The notes under the pieces: generated by a model
What the model was told of the DNA's origin: nothing
Seen by the model: only the letters and a program-made list of their open reading frames with translations
Database searches by the model: none
Part shown: positions 22,309 to 34,062 of the stretch, piece after piece
Layout: each line of letters opens with the position of its first letter
How positions within the stretch are numbered: the first letter of the stretch is position 1
Made by a program: the position numbers and the translations under genes
Assembly (NCBI GenBank): GCA_003439945.1
Contig: QVRM01001260.1
Span: 986,501-1,050,500, forward strand
Direction: 5' to 3'
DNA length: 64,000 nt
Source of the DNA: Dermanyssus gallinae
Taxonomy: Eukaryota > Arthropoda > Arachnida > Mesostigmata > Dermanyssidae

Positions 22309-22545
22309 AGGACCCAACTTATCGTGTGAAATATTGACCTCGGCCTCCTCATTTTTCACCAAAAAATATATTTGTTCTAGTACATTGCAAGCAAGCAGTT
22401 GGTTTAAGTACATGCGTTATGTAGAATAAATTGTAATATTTGTATGCGTCCTTATTTCTTGAACGCTCAAGAAGTGTCTGGGAGATATGCACAGTTATGA
22501 GTAAAATCAACCTCATTTCGCAAACATAAGTATATTTCATAAACG

Positions 22546-22559
22546 TTGTATGCACAATT
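22546..22559. repeat. Left 14-bp target duplication of retroposon
   Basis: TTGTATGCACAATT, repeated at 22759-22772 on the other side of the poly(A) insertion. Confidence 0.8.
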
Positions 22560-22758
22560 TTTTTTTTTTTTTTTTTTTTTGTTCTGGGAGGTTTCGGTAA
22601 TGCATGATGCACATGCGCCACTAGCAGCCTGCGTGACTAGTGTGAGACTCGCAAACCCACTAAACCCGGATTCCTCCCCACCCCCCCAGGCTCGGTATTA
22701 CTTTGGCATTACATCGAAACCGTGGGAGACCGTATTATGATCTGTTTTGAGAACCCAA
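22560..22758 (-). mobile_element. Poly(A)-tailed retroposon with snap-back 5' end
   Basis: The minus strand reads about 167 bp ending in 21 A. Before it, the first 32 nt (22758-22727) are the exact reverse complement of the genomic bases just right of the target duplication (22771-22802). A 14-bp direct repeat flanks the insertion, so it arose by target-primed reverse transcription. No tRNA boxes were seen. It could be a retrocopied RNA 3' end or an unrecognised SINE. Confidence 0.7.
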
Positions 22759-22802
22759 TTGTATGCACAATTGGGTTCTCAAAACAGATCATAATACGGT
22801 CT
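22727..22802. repeat. Perfect 36-bp-arm palindrome
   Basis: Arms 22727-22762 and 22767-22802 are exact reverse complements with a 4-nt spacer. The centre lies inside the right copy of the 14-bp target duplication of the neighbouring retroposon. Confidence 0.95.
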
Positions 22803-24639
22803 TGACTCATTTCTCAGACATAAGCTTAAGTAGCAACTAGAAGCATAGGCATCTGGCAGTTGACCCGCTAATCAACGCTGTTACTGAGTTTAACTTCGTG
22901 GCATTGGGCCAAAGAAAAAAGAAATGCCAGCTAAACTAAAACATGTCGCGCTGATGTCATTGATGCCGCTTATGGCGATGGTGTTCTTATTGGCGCTCTC
23001 CCTAAAAATGACAGTGTTGCTAGAGAGGAAAATACTAGAATCTTTGGATTTTTGGCAGGTCAAAATGCTCGCGTGGAGATAATGTAGAATCCATTTACTA
23101 AACAAACTCCAGAAATTCTGCGGTCCCAACTAAATCTAGAAAAAAAAGTCAATTTCTCTTTCAATAGTTACGTGTAGGGTATCAATAACTTTAACGCGTT
23201 TTTTGTAGTTGACTTGCCGATTCACCGATGCCCATGCACCTAATACTTAGCTTAGTAAAAACTCAATCAGTACAATAATCTATTCCAGCACTTCTACTTT
23301 ATTTATAACGCTTAAAGTGTCAGATAACCAGATAGTAAGCGTTTGCCATATCTATAACCCGGGTCACATTCATCGTCCAACCAGCAAATAATTCATCAAC
23401 TAAATGATGGTTTTCAGTTTTGAACCCACGCACAAATGTATGGTAAAACTGATAATATGATGCCGAAAGGTTCCAGCACCTCAAAGAAATATAGGATTCT
23501 GATGAGGACTGAGTACAAGTTAACATATTGTTAGGACTCAATCTGGCCACCTCAGACTCAAAATAATAATGAATAAGCAAAAACGACTTCAAACGCAAGC
23601 CACTTCTGATTTGGATTGGGAATAGACTTTAGCAATTTAGACAAGAGATGCTTTAGGGTAGAATTGTTGCTTTCGAGCTGAAAACTCGCTACGCGACGAA
23701 AATTTGCCCTAGAGAATTCCTAAAAAGTCAAGTGTCAAAGCGAAACACTGATAGAAGCTATCAGACAAAAAGGCTGCCTGCAAGCAAATGAGCAACCACG
23801 ATGGATACAATAAGGTAACGCAAAAGCATCGCAAATGTTAACGCGGAGCGGAGAACATTCTGTTCCACGGTTTCTAATATCGCTGCTGTATTTTCAAGTC
23901 ACAATTCGCGTTGATCATTCGGACTGACCATCGATAGATACACCTTCCGTGTAAGCTGCGTTCCCTGCAAGACTAAGAGAGCCGTGTAAGCCAAGGGTTA
24001 AAACAATATGTTGCGGGTTGATGTTTAAAGCGTTTTTAGTTAAAAAACTCTATATAGAAAATTCTATATGGAAAATTCAATAGTCAAAGTAAGCAAAGCG
24101 CTTTACGTATTTCAGTGGAGTGGAATACGGCCGAACGTCGTCACAACGACCAGCTCCACGAAACTTCACCGCCTTAATTTTTTAAAATATTTATTTTTAA
24201 TCCCATGTCAGCTAGATAATGGGCCAATCGAGCGAGTTTATTAAGCCATAAAACGGGAATCCATAATGTAATAATAATATAATCAATAACCTTTTGCAGA
24301 CAAACTGAACGTAATTATCTGCTCCTAGGATTTTCTATAAGCAGGAAATTCTTGTGTTGCTTCCTAGAACGCCTGTGTTATCTGTACGAAATATCCTGTT
24401 TTTGCAGCATTATCATTATTTCTTACCGGGTTGTATTGCGACGTTATATCAGGTTGAAAACTGTAACCAACGCGCATAAGATAGGCCGCCGAATATACTA
24501 TTTATCCCGTAAAGTTAAAAACGAATATGTTTATAGGTTACCCCCTTGAATAAAACGAATAATTACGCTTATAAAAAAAGCGCTGTTCAAGCTTGCCGGA
24601 CTACTGTTCGGGTGGGGTGTATATATATATATATACCTT
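22803..24639. other. No gene recognised
   Basis: AT-rich sequence without a supported ORF or identified repeat. It lies between the candidate 3' ends of the two convergent genes. Confidence 0.35.
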
Positions 24640-26350
24640 CGATTCTACTGCAGGGGAGCTTGCGCGTCTCTCAGATGTCCAGCTGTGGTCCGACTGACAC
24701 CTGTGCTCCTCAGTTAGCCGTGCCCCCAACTTCAAACCGATGTACAAACGAGAGCTTTCGTAGTCAAGTAAAGTGCCACCGTTTGGGGAGGGGATGGTTT
24801 AAAGCCACTTGCAAGCTCCCTTTTGGACGACTGCATGGAGTCGGGCTGTGTCTGCCGTGGTTAGTACATGACAAAGTAAACGCTGATATTTCGAGAAAAT
24901 AAGGTAGTCGTAGGACTCCTGTATGTGTTCGTTTGCTTCAGGAACCAGGCCAACGAGGCCCTAGAATCTTCTTTCAGCAAGCTCTTTTACGCCCTGTAAG
25001 CCTGCAGGGCTACGGGCGGGATGATATGCCAGACAGTGCTCTCTAAGGCATGTACCGACGCAACGTGGCAGCTAGATGCCAGGTCTGCTGTAAAGCGAGT
25101 TTCAAGACCTCTAAGTCTAAGAAGGAGGGTAGCTTGAACCTAGTTGCTGTTGACCCAATTTAGATAAAAGGGGTCCTTAATGCTGGTTTTTAGGCTTTTG
25201 TACAAGTCTTGCAGCAGATCCTGGTTGGCTTCGACATCTGTGCTGCGGATGATGTCAATGATCCTTGCAGAACCTAGGGAATAGTTTATTAGATGATAGG
25301 CGCTGTGAAGACTGAGCAGGTTTAGCCCGTTCAAACGGGAGCGAAGGCTCAATCTCACCTGCGAGTTCCGGACGAATGGCTGCCGATCCCACGAGAGGGA
25401 CCCTAAAAACATCATTTGTGCTGCCTTGATGAGTTTGTAACCCGGGAGAAGTGCCTCAAAGGCAGATAGATTCGGCTGACCCCTATAAATGAGTTCGCAC
25501 TTGTGCTCAACCTCACTCTGCAGGCCGCAGTCAATAACCCTTTTGATGTCTCTTTGCACCACTAATGCTTCTCCCCCAATTACACCATTGTCTAAATACC
25601 AAAGGTTTAGGGAAGACTAGATGAAATCGATCAGTTTTGTCGAACAAATCGACCCTTAATGGCTAAGCAAAACAGTGGCAGGCCAAGGGGGTACTCCGCC
25701 GAGACAGCGAAGTACAGCAGAGTACACTCTGCTGTACTCCGCTACATCAAAAAAAATTATTCAAAAAGAGTTTCGATCTAGATCTATAGGTTTAGTCGGA
25801 AGACTGAGAAGATGACAACTAAGTAAAGCGACTCAGCCGGCTTTTTTTAATTGCAATGAGGCGACTCCCAAAAAAGACATGACAGATGGCCTCATGTACC
25901 GTAACACTTCTGATAATGCAAACGAGTCTTGCTAACTTGCGCAAGTAGACTCCTAGCAATGCTTGCACTCGTCACGGCAAGGAGGTCTCTAAGATGACGC
26001 CGCCGCAGGCCGTCCATGCGTGCGATAGACCCCGCCGGGAGGGTCCACACTTGGGGATCAATACTGCACTAGTAACGTGTAACTTGGTATAGTGCGCTCT
26101 TGGCGGCAAGTCGAGGTCGGCTGGTTCTCTGGGTAGGATGTTTTGAAGTAATTTCCACAATCGCGTCGGCTGACAGAACTCCCTACAGAAAGCAAAGCTT
26201 TCGCGACGCCTCCAATGTCGTCTTTGCCTAGCAGCTGAGCTGCTCGCCTGGCGGCAGCCTCATCCTTGTTGTATAGCTTGTTCCGATGCGCCCCCAAAAC
26301 CGAGTCGGGTGGAGGCCCAACCTGATCTGTGCTCCTCGATTCTGCCTCTG
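24640..26350 (-). pseudogene. Diverged REL-type LINE ORF2 remnant (element G)
   Basis: Minus-strand pieces are colinear with ORF2 of element C. About 26330-26150 (ARRAAQLLGKDDIGGVAKALL) matches the pre-RT helix GAARLIGS...KHP. About 26060-25990 (SIARMDGLRRRHLRDLL) matches the start of the RT, where C reads GLDFIRPRLLMDLL. 25562-25140 (FLGSLSWDRQPF...) matches the thumb region, and about 24790-24690 (GGTLLDYESSRLYIGLKLGARL) matches GTLLDDETTRIRVGLRLGCDL before the Cys/His motif. The fingers and palm (about 25600-25920) are missing. It is far more diverged than the other copies, so it is an older or separate subfamily. Confidence 0.65.
25711..25738. repeat. Perfect short palindrome
   Basis: Two 13-bp arms (AGTACAGCAGAGT and its complement) with a 2-nt spacer, in the gap of element G. 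No function assigned. Confidence 0.8.
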
Positions 26351-26570
26351 AGGTATGTGGCCCAACTAAGATTATTCGTCTGCAGAATGGGGTTTGACAA
26401 TGCGCCATCGGTGCCGTCGACGGAGATGCTGACGAAAGTAGGCAGGGGGATAAAAGCGTGTATTTGGTGTACGAGTGAGTTACCTTTATTTGCCGTTTGA
26501 TTGCCCTGCTTGTGAAGAGTCTGGCAATACGTGCAAGTAACCCACGCTGCCCGGTCGTGTTGCTTTCCAC

Positions 26571-27640
26571 AGAGGCGCGGTGACCGCTTCCAGTCGTGCT
26601 ATGTACAGCGCATTGAGCGGTTTATTTTTACCGGATATCACAAGACTTGGCATTTCTGTGCCGTCGCAACGGGCGCCGATACAAAACCCGAAACGAACGA
26701 CGAACGGTTCTTATATAATAAATTACTGACAAAAAAAATAGACATAATACAATTATCTAGATAGATCACATAATTCAATTATCCATAGATCACATACAGG
26801 AGTAACACATTAATAACCGCCGAGACAGATGTAGTGATGACTAAAACCATCGCGAGTGGCATTCTCTACTTCTGTTGTACTATAAGCGCGATTTAATGTT
26901 GGTCTAGTTGTGGTATCTCATTTGATAGCATACATTATAGCAGAAAAAAAACTTTTATAGAAATGCAAATTACTAAGTTTCAACATACGTTAGCTCAAAG
27001 CAGAATGTCGTGTTACAGATAAATCTCAAAAATGAAACTGCATTTTTTATATATTACCGTTCGCGTTCAGCTACCCATTTCTGACAGTAGGCTGATCTAA
27101 ATGCCAATCGTCCGAACGAATGCACATCCAATAGCGACCATTTTGGAACTAAAGCTTGGTGCTGTGAGCTGAAGTTGAGAAGTAACACAGGTTTTTTAAC
27201 ATACACATCAACGTGAATGCATGCACATACGCAGTGTGTCGACTTGCTTTATTTATTAAATGAATAACTCGTGTGGCTTCTAGCAGAGCACCACACTGTT
27301 ATTTAGTACCAAACTCTGCTTGAAATAACCTCCTCCTGCCATTACACACGTTCGCCAGCTAAGCGATATGCCTGTCCCGGTCAATCCGTCGATTTGGGAA
27401 AGTCGGATTTAGGTTGGCCTGTACCGCAGCATGTTTGTATGGTGGTTCTGCAGTCGTGCTAGCACCTCAAACCTATGAATATCTTGTCGAGGTCGTGCCA
27501 AGAGTCCTAGAAATGTTTCGACCAAAAATGGACGGTACGCTCCTCCACTCAGTCTTGCATAAAATATGTGCGGAGCTATGATGTATTAAACTTATCGTAT
27601 TGAAGTATTAGGCCAGACGTTCAAAGAGAAGCGAACCTTG
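26571..27640. other. No gene recognised
   Basis: AT-rich. No supported coding or repeat feature. Confidence 0.35.
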
Positions 27641-27683
27641 TAAACATGTGGTCGGGTCAGGTACGAGATTTCCTGACCCACCA

Positions 27684-27867
27684 GGTGCAGACGCACCGGG
27701 CTCGACGGCGTGGTGGCATGCGTCTGTGGTACGCGTGGTGGTGCGCGGGTTCGAGCCCCACCGTTGCACCGATTTGTATTTATGGGGGTCCGTCTATGAA
27801 GCAATGCGAAAAGCAGTCCTACGGACGTGAAGTCTTGGCTGAGAGTCAGCCCCAAAAGGATTTTTTT
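27684..27867 (+). mobile_element. tRNA-derived SINE S2
   Basis: A 184-bp element ending in T8 and flanked by the 10-bp direct repeat TGACCCACCA (27674-27683 and 27868-27877). It carries a B-box GGTTCGAGCCC (27749 region), an A-box-like GGCGTGGTGGC upstream and a body (TTTATGGGGGTCCGTCTATG, then AAAAGCAGTCC) shared with S3 and S4. The first bases form a small hairpin (GGTGC-GCACC), and the GTCGAGCCCGGT head seen in S3 and S4 is inverted here. Confidence 0.8.
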
Positions 27868-28114
27868 TGACCCACCATTAAGAATGACGTGCATTAAACG
27901 CACCCGGTCGTGTAAACAAAGCCGCGTCCGTATTAAGCACATTGCCGGAAGCTTCACATTGATTTGTTTATGCTGCAGAAACCAGAGAACTAATCTGCAC
28001 GTGGCTGGTAATTCATGGGCCTTAAGGCTTGAACCCTCCCTGAAACCGGTACGGATGCAGCTCTTTGTTGGTCAGCAGTACCCTGTGCACGGTACTAATT
28101 CTCGCACCGACACC

Positions 28115-28300
28115 CAGTTAAGTTTTCGAGCTGACCCTCTGCCAAGATTTAGCGTACACGGGACTGCTTTTCACATTGCTGCTTCATAGACGGACTCCCT
28201 TAAATACAAAAGTGTAACGGTGGGGCTTGAACTCGCGCACCTATGCGTCGTATCCGATTGCTAGACGAAGACGAATGCCTCACGCCACCGGGCTCGACTT
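28115..28300 (-). mobile_element. tRNA-derived SINE S3
   Basis: Minus-strand copy of the S2/S4 family, 186 bp, flanked by the 11-bp repeat GCACCGACACC (28104-28114 and 28301-28311). The head begins GTCGAGCCCGGTGGCG, with B-box-like GAGTTCAAGCCCC, then the shared body. It lies 240 bp from S2 in the opposite orientation. Confidence 0.8.
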
Positions 28301-29048
28301 GCACCGACACCTGCGGCCACTGCCCTTATGCTTGTGGAACGATGCTGGTTTAGCTTTTCAACGATAAGCTCTTTAAAAAGTGAGTACGTGCGCGTAAAAG
28401 TCAAAGGTAAGCACGAACTGCAGTTTCTTTTCTTGATAATTATCTTCAATACACAATATTTGTTCTGCTCTGAACTAACGCAGAATGCAATTCAACAGAT
28501 GCACAATTTTCTTCCAAACACGCAGGGATACTTGGTTTGTCGATAGGATGACAGTCGCAATCGCATATTTGGTCACGACAAAAAAGCTTAATATAATAAC
28601 CATAATATTATAAACTAAATATATAATAATATTGGCTTGTATTCGTGACATACACTTAAATGTGAATGCATGCACATACGCTTGCATTTCGACTTGCTTT
28701 ATCAGATGGATGACTCGTGCGCCTTCTGGCAGCACGAAATCGTTATTATTTTATAAAACCTTGCATGCCTTTCTGTGCACGGCTCAAAGAGATTTGCACT
28801 TCAAAACAAGTCAATTCCGCCCCTCGTTGCATTGGACCAAATATTTTTGGCAGTATTGTACTAGACCTTTAAGTTTTTGGGCGACTTTTGGAAGACCCTG
28901 TAAATGGAAATAATGCTGATAAGAAACAGGTGCCTACGTTAGCTGCATATATATATATTGAAAGGAGCACAAATAAAGTACTGAACACGACTAAATCTGC
29001 ATTTCTTTTATTACTTAATATATATAATTTCACACATTTTTTTATTTC

Positions 29049-29614
29049 ATTATAATTTAGAAGAATATATAAAATGCTTCAAGGCGTTGCTGCTCGTCGA
29101 CCTAGTTGCTCCTTCTGCGCGCCGTAGTCGCTCTATCGCTCATGCCCGTGAGGAAGTCCTGCCCGCCCCCTGGCACGAAGGTCCGGGTCCATCCAGTCTC
29201 TCATAGTTCCGAGCACTGAGGTCGCGTTACCTCTTTGGATCTCCAGTGACAGTCGCTGGGAGAAGAAGGCGTGCGCCCTCTTGTCCATTGTCGCCTGCCG
29301 TAATGCGTCGCCAACCCGAGAGATCAATGTTACCGTGAGGGGCCCAGGGCCACCCATCGTCTCGAACGCGAATGGCGAAAAGTGGTGCGCCCGACTTAAA
29401 TCCGCATACTTTCTCATCTTTGAGGTCTCAGCTCGCACATTTCACACATTAGCAGACATAGTTACATCTACAATATAAATGTAATCAGTATGTGAACAGC
29501 ATATAATTATGCCTGCTAATATAAGTATATGTAGTCCATTATATGAATTAACTTAATACGTTTTTTTTAAGATATCATATACTACAGTTTTATTATAATT
29601 TAGAAGAATATATA
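29049..29614. repeat. 23-bp direct repeats around a REL fragment
   Basis: The sequence at 29049-29071 (attataatttagaag onward) recurs exactly at 29592-29614. The enclosed 520 bp holds the REL-type LINE fragment plus 150 bp of AT-rich DNA at its 5' side, so the pair may be its target duplication. Confidence 0.5.
29090..29440 (-). pseudogene. REL-type LINE ORF2 C-terminal fragment (copy 5)
   Basis: The minus strand reads KMRKYADL...FSPFAFETMGGPGP...FFSQRLSLEIQRGN, the last 90 residues of the REL family ORF2 and clearly homologous to the end of element D. Nothing upstream of the endonuclease remains. It is a short, 5'-truncated insertion about mid-way between the two host genes. Confidence 0.75.
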
Positions 29615-30080
29615 TAATAAACTTAATAAGTTAAAAATAAAGCTTTCAAGTGTAAGGCTGACACACAGCGTAAGCCGATGTAATATGTTGACATAGAGCT
29701 AATATTCCTGCGGTTTAACATGCTTTTTCTACTTTAAGGATCGTATATGTTTCATGCTGAGATACGTCAAATTTAAGCTAAAACTCTCAGTTATAATTTA
29801 AGGCACTCCAATAGGAATTTTACCGTCTCGTTTTCCAGCTTTCTGACTATAATTCGGCAATTCGTTCGTTTGTGGCGCTCGGATGAATTACTTGGCCTAT
29901 GTATAGATTGAAACGCTTTATTTAAGGTAGAAGGAAGAATAAACATTCGCATATATGCATGTATGTCATGTGATCAATATGTGATTATAATCTGCAAGTA
30001 GTGCAGAGTGTTGGCGGCCCCTAACACTCGTGGATATGCCTAGAGATCGCTGATGTAGCGCTTCCGTGCGATAAACACAG
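29615..30080. other. No gene recognised
   Basis: AT-rich spacer. It may include the 3' UTR of the CR1-like element to its right. Confidence 0.3.
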
Positions 30081-30084
30081 GAAC

Positions 30085-32265
30085 CATGCTGCTAGCCCGA
30101 CGCGTTGTCGTTAGCCTTTCAACGAACATTTTGTTGAATAGACGCGGGTTTTTTCTCAGCTTTAGCAGCATTCTTCAATCAAGCTTCTTAATCACGTCAA
30201 TTGTGTGGGGAACGTCGACGTGGCACCGGTCAACATGGCAGCGAAATGCAATCCGTGTCGTGAATTTCCGTTCCACTCGTTCCAGGCAAGCTTTGTCCTT
30301 AATTAGATCCGGAGACCACGCTGATGCTGCGTATGTCAGTAGTGGCAGTACGTATGTAGTATACAATTGGACGTACAGCTCAGGAGAGCGTACAGCAAAT
30401 GATCGGAAGATCCAATTTGCGCGTTGAGAAGCCTTTGTGGCAACATCAGATACATGTTCGGAGTACCTTAATTTGTTGCTCGTGAGGACTCCGAGGTCTT
30501 TTACAACTTGAAGTTTGCACAATTCCTGACCCCCACGCTTATAAGGGTGTCCTGCATTTCCATGTCCAAAATGCAGGACACCACATTTATGGATGGACAG
30601 ATCTAAATCAAAGGCGTCCGCCCAGTCCTTGAAAACGTTTAACGTCGTTTGAAGACGGCATTGTCCTCTACAGTGCGGGATCGACTGTATAGTTTCACAT
30701 CATCAGCGTATACTTTAACTTCAACTCCTCTTGAAATTACATATTTAAGTGAATCGGTGTATAAAATATACATCAGTGGTCCGAGGATCGTTCCTCGGAC
30801 AGCCGGAGGACACTCGACCCATCGTAGAATACTGTCCATTAACGCGCACCCGGAAAGTTCTGTCTCGGAGAAACGCAGTAAGCCAGTTTAGCTTGTGTTC
30901 TCCAATTCCAAAGTGGGGTAGAGTTTAAAGTAGTTTAAAGTGCGTGACTGTTTCGAAGCTGATGAATTTGAAATCGAGATAGACAACGTCAAAGCAATCC
31001 GAGTCGTTGCACATTTTTGCCCGGTCAATTTGTGTTTCCAGAAGCTGCAGCGTCATGCTTAAACCTTTGCGATAAGCAAACTGGGCTTCCGATATAAGAC
31101 CTTGGTCTTTAGCGTTTGTATATATGGCTTTCGCAATGACGCTTTCAATAAGTTTGCTCGCTATCACCGTTAGGGAAACGGGACGCTTATTCGCAGCATC
31201 GGCCTTATTGCCTTTCTCATGTACAGGGTGGCTTATAGCGGTCCTAAACAGCTCCGGCACTATACCATCTTCCAGTGATCGACGAAAAATAAGGCTTAGA
31301 GGCACACATACTGAATAATCTAGTTTCTTAAACACGATCGCCGGAATTTCGTCAGGGGTCGAGCTCGTTGTGTTTGCCAGCTTTCGCAAGTGCTTCCGCA
31401 AATTTGTGGGGGAAACATCCACATCGTTGATGATGTGAGGGGACGGTGTTACTTCTGGTATATGCGGAACCGGCTGTAGCATGCGTTGCTCTCTCTTCGT
31501 CAGTCGGATAAGTGTGACAAAATAATTCTCGTAGAATCTCTACCTTCTCGATGTCATCCGTCGCAAACGTTCCATCCTTACGTTTAATGGACGAAAGTGA
31601 GTCGTTGGTCATAATTCTCGACCTCACGTAGCTTGACACCCTCGACGGGTCTTTGCTGCGAATAATGGCACTTTCGCTCAGTACTCGTTGGCGCAGAGAT
31701 GCTCTGGCTATTTCTTTTTAAAACCAGGCAATTTTTGATGGCTCAGAAACTGCTTCGAGAGCACTGTGAAGTTTACGTATATAAACATTTATTGACCCTT
31801 TTTCAGTCTTCTTTTTGGGTATACATGACTCTATTAAAAAGTGCATGTACTCAAGCCATTTGGGATACATATCATTTACTTATATTTTTATGTGCAGCTC
31901 TGGAAGAAGATATCCCGATTTGTTAAATCCAAGTTTAACTGCATCAGCTCGTAGTTTCCGTTTTTGCAGTCGAACCTGTGTGAGCAATGCATGGTAACCG
32001 GGCGTAAAGCCAGAATAACAAACGACACCATTTGATGATCGGATTCGACTGGGCCCGGGGATACTACAACTTGACTGACTGCATCGTCATTGCATAAAAC
32101 AACGTCCAGTATAGAGCCGAGCCTCGTTGATTTGTCAACGAACTGCCTGAATCCTTCTGTAGCGCAGAAATCTAGCATCAGGTCCTCTATTGAAACGGTA
32201 TTGTCTGTTCCGCCGGGTCTTTCGTGTGTATCCCATTTGATAGAGCGTACGTTGTATACGTACAA
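30085..32265 (-). pseudogene. CR1/Jockey-like LINE ORF2 remnant (element F)
   Basis: The minus strand starts in the endonuclease (IKWDTHERPGG, SILDVVLCND, then ESDHQMVSF, the catalytic SDH block). A linker follows, then RT motifs: HEKGNKADAANKRPVSLTVI, SEAQFAYRKGLS, VVYLDFKF (a catalytic Asp), GTILGPLMYILYTDSL and VKVYADDVKLYS (catalytic pair). The connection domain is LGVLTSNKLRYSEHV...TTYVLPLLTYAASAW. It is 5' truncated inside the endonuclease and broken by at least four frame changes. ORF1 is absent. The family is common in arthropods. The exact clade was not determined. Confidence 0.8.
30546..30582. repeat. 14-bp-arm hairpin in LINE F
   Basis: GGTGTCCTGCATTT and its exact complement, separated by 9 nt, between the YADD and connection domains of the decayed RT. 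Confidence 0.85.
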
Positions 32266-32279
32266 TTTACTAACTTAAT

Positions 32280-32993
32280 TAGACGAACGACAATAAATGA
32301 TCTAAATTTCAATGCCGACTAAACTAAATCCAGCTGTCAGAGACGTAACAAGTAATATGGCAAGTGCTTGGAATTTTGCACCAATTTTGAACCGTAGTCC
32401 AGCGATTTTCGACCTAATCCACACACGTTTCCTCGATAGCTAAACGCGCTGGAAGATTTATTCGGTAAACTCATAAACTTTCGTAAATTGGCAAAAAGCA
32501 GAATGGAGGGAGCTAAAAAGAGTTAAATTAAGCACCCAAGTTATATGAACCAATAATAACGCAGTTCTGCGTATCTGGAGTCCGCGTATGGTTAAGAACG
32601 TATCATGTTGGATTGCTGAGAGGCTACCGAGACGCGGTTCACTGCTCACATGTGTGCGATCATTTTTCAAACAAAGCTAAATCATTTAAATAAACCGGTG
32701 AGATTGTCATATCGCTGTTACACCTCCACGTTTAAAGAGTGCAAACACAAGGCGTAGATTTATGTTGTCTTTGGCATGCATTAGCCGGCACGGTACGTTG
32801 TGCATGGCAATCATTACTTGATGTGTTTAACCTAAAGATTGCACCAAGTTGGAGATCATTATTGTTGCCGGTTCTGCTTGCAGATGCACTAAATACCATG
32901 TAGCGAGCTGCCAGACGCATTGGTAGTCTTTACACTTTTTCTCCCGGTGGGACGGTCGCTGAAGTGTTCAAATTGTATATAATGACGAATGGA

Positions 32994-33000
<7 letters not shown>
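32280..33000. other. No gene recognised; (TA)n at its right end
   Basis: Unassigned sequence ending in a (TA)n array (about 32994-33020) that borders mariner M2. Confidence 0.4.
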
Positions 33001-33025
<25 letters not shown>

Positions 33026-33026
<1 letters not shown>

Positions 33027-34039
33027 CAGGAAGTTCAATAAGTTCTTAGAATGAAAACCGAGAATTTTCCAATTCATGTTTTTAAATTTTTCTTATTCGA
33101 TATACTCCCCGAGAAGCTCAATACACTTTTCCCACCGAGATTTCAGAGCATTTATACCTCTTGAGTAGAATTCCGCGTCTTTAGACTGAAAATAGGCATT
33201 GACAGCAGCCTTAACCTTCTCATTGCTAGAAAAACGCTTTCCACCGAGACTATTCTTCAAATGTCCGAAAAGGAAATAATCAGAGGGGGCCAGGTCTGGA
33301 GAATAGGAAGGTTGTTCAATAAGTTCGAACCTCAGTTGGGCCAGTTTTGCCGTTGGTCCCAAAAAACCGTAGCCATCATCTTTCCGGCCGATGCCGTTGT
33401 CCGCACCCTCTTCGGAGGTCCTTCACCAGGTGCACACCATTGACGAGATGCTTCTTGGGTCTCGGGAGTGTAGTGATGGACCCAGCTTTCATCGACGCTC
33501 ACGAATCTGCGCCAAAAATCCGACGGATTTTTCGACATCTTGGCCAAATTTCGCTGTGAAGCGGAAACACGCGCGTCTTTTTGGCCTTGGTTGAGGAAAT
33601 GCGGCAGCCATTTTGCTCTAAGCTTTTTCATCTTCAAGTTTTTGTGCAGGATGAAATGCACACTACCCATACTGATCCCCAAGACCTCCGCTATCTCCCT
33701 AATGTTCACTCGCTTATCTGCGGCAACGATTTTCCGCACCTTTTCCACGTTTTCCTAATCAGTTGCCGTTTTTGGGCGTTTTGAACGTAGTTCATCCCGG
33801 TGCTCTTGCGACCTCTTTTTAACTCATTAATCCAGTTGGAAACAGTGGCAAAACATGGCGCAGAGTCACCGTACACCTCGTCTAACTTAGTTTTCACTTG
33901 GGTCGCATTCCAACCTTTGAAATAAAATGCTTGATAACCACTCGAAACTTTTTTTCTCCATTTTTCAAAATCACGCCGATACGTTGCACGGTAAAAGCGA
34001 TCAAACGAAATCGCAATGGCCAATCACCGTAATATTTTG
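33026..34039 (-). pseudogene. Mariner M2, decayed, 5' end missing
   Basis: The minus strand encodes a mariner-like transposase: FKGWNATQVKTKLDEVYGD (helix-turn-helix part), KIVAADKRVNIREIAEVLG, FVSVDESWVHHYTPETQ (first catalytic Asp) and YSPDLAPSDYFLF (third Asp). A deletion joins FWDQR directly to AKLAQLRF, about 175 bp shorter than M3, and removes the second Asp. A frameshift lies near 33740-33790. The 3' inverted repeat ACAGGAAGTTC starts at 33026. The 5' repeat is gone: homology to M3 stops at the central (TA)n. Confidence 0.85.
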
Positions 34040-34062
34040 TATATATATATATATATATATAT

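Noticed and set aside
22727..22802. A terminator or integron-type recombination site
   Set aside because: The palindrome is explained by a retroposon junction, and the context is eukaryotic.
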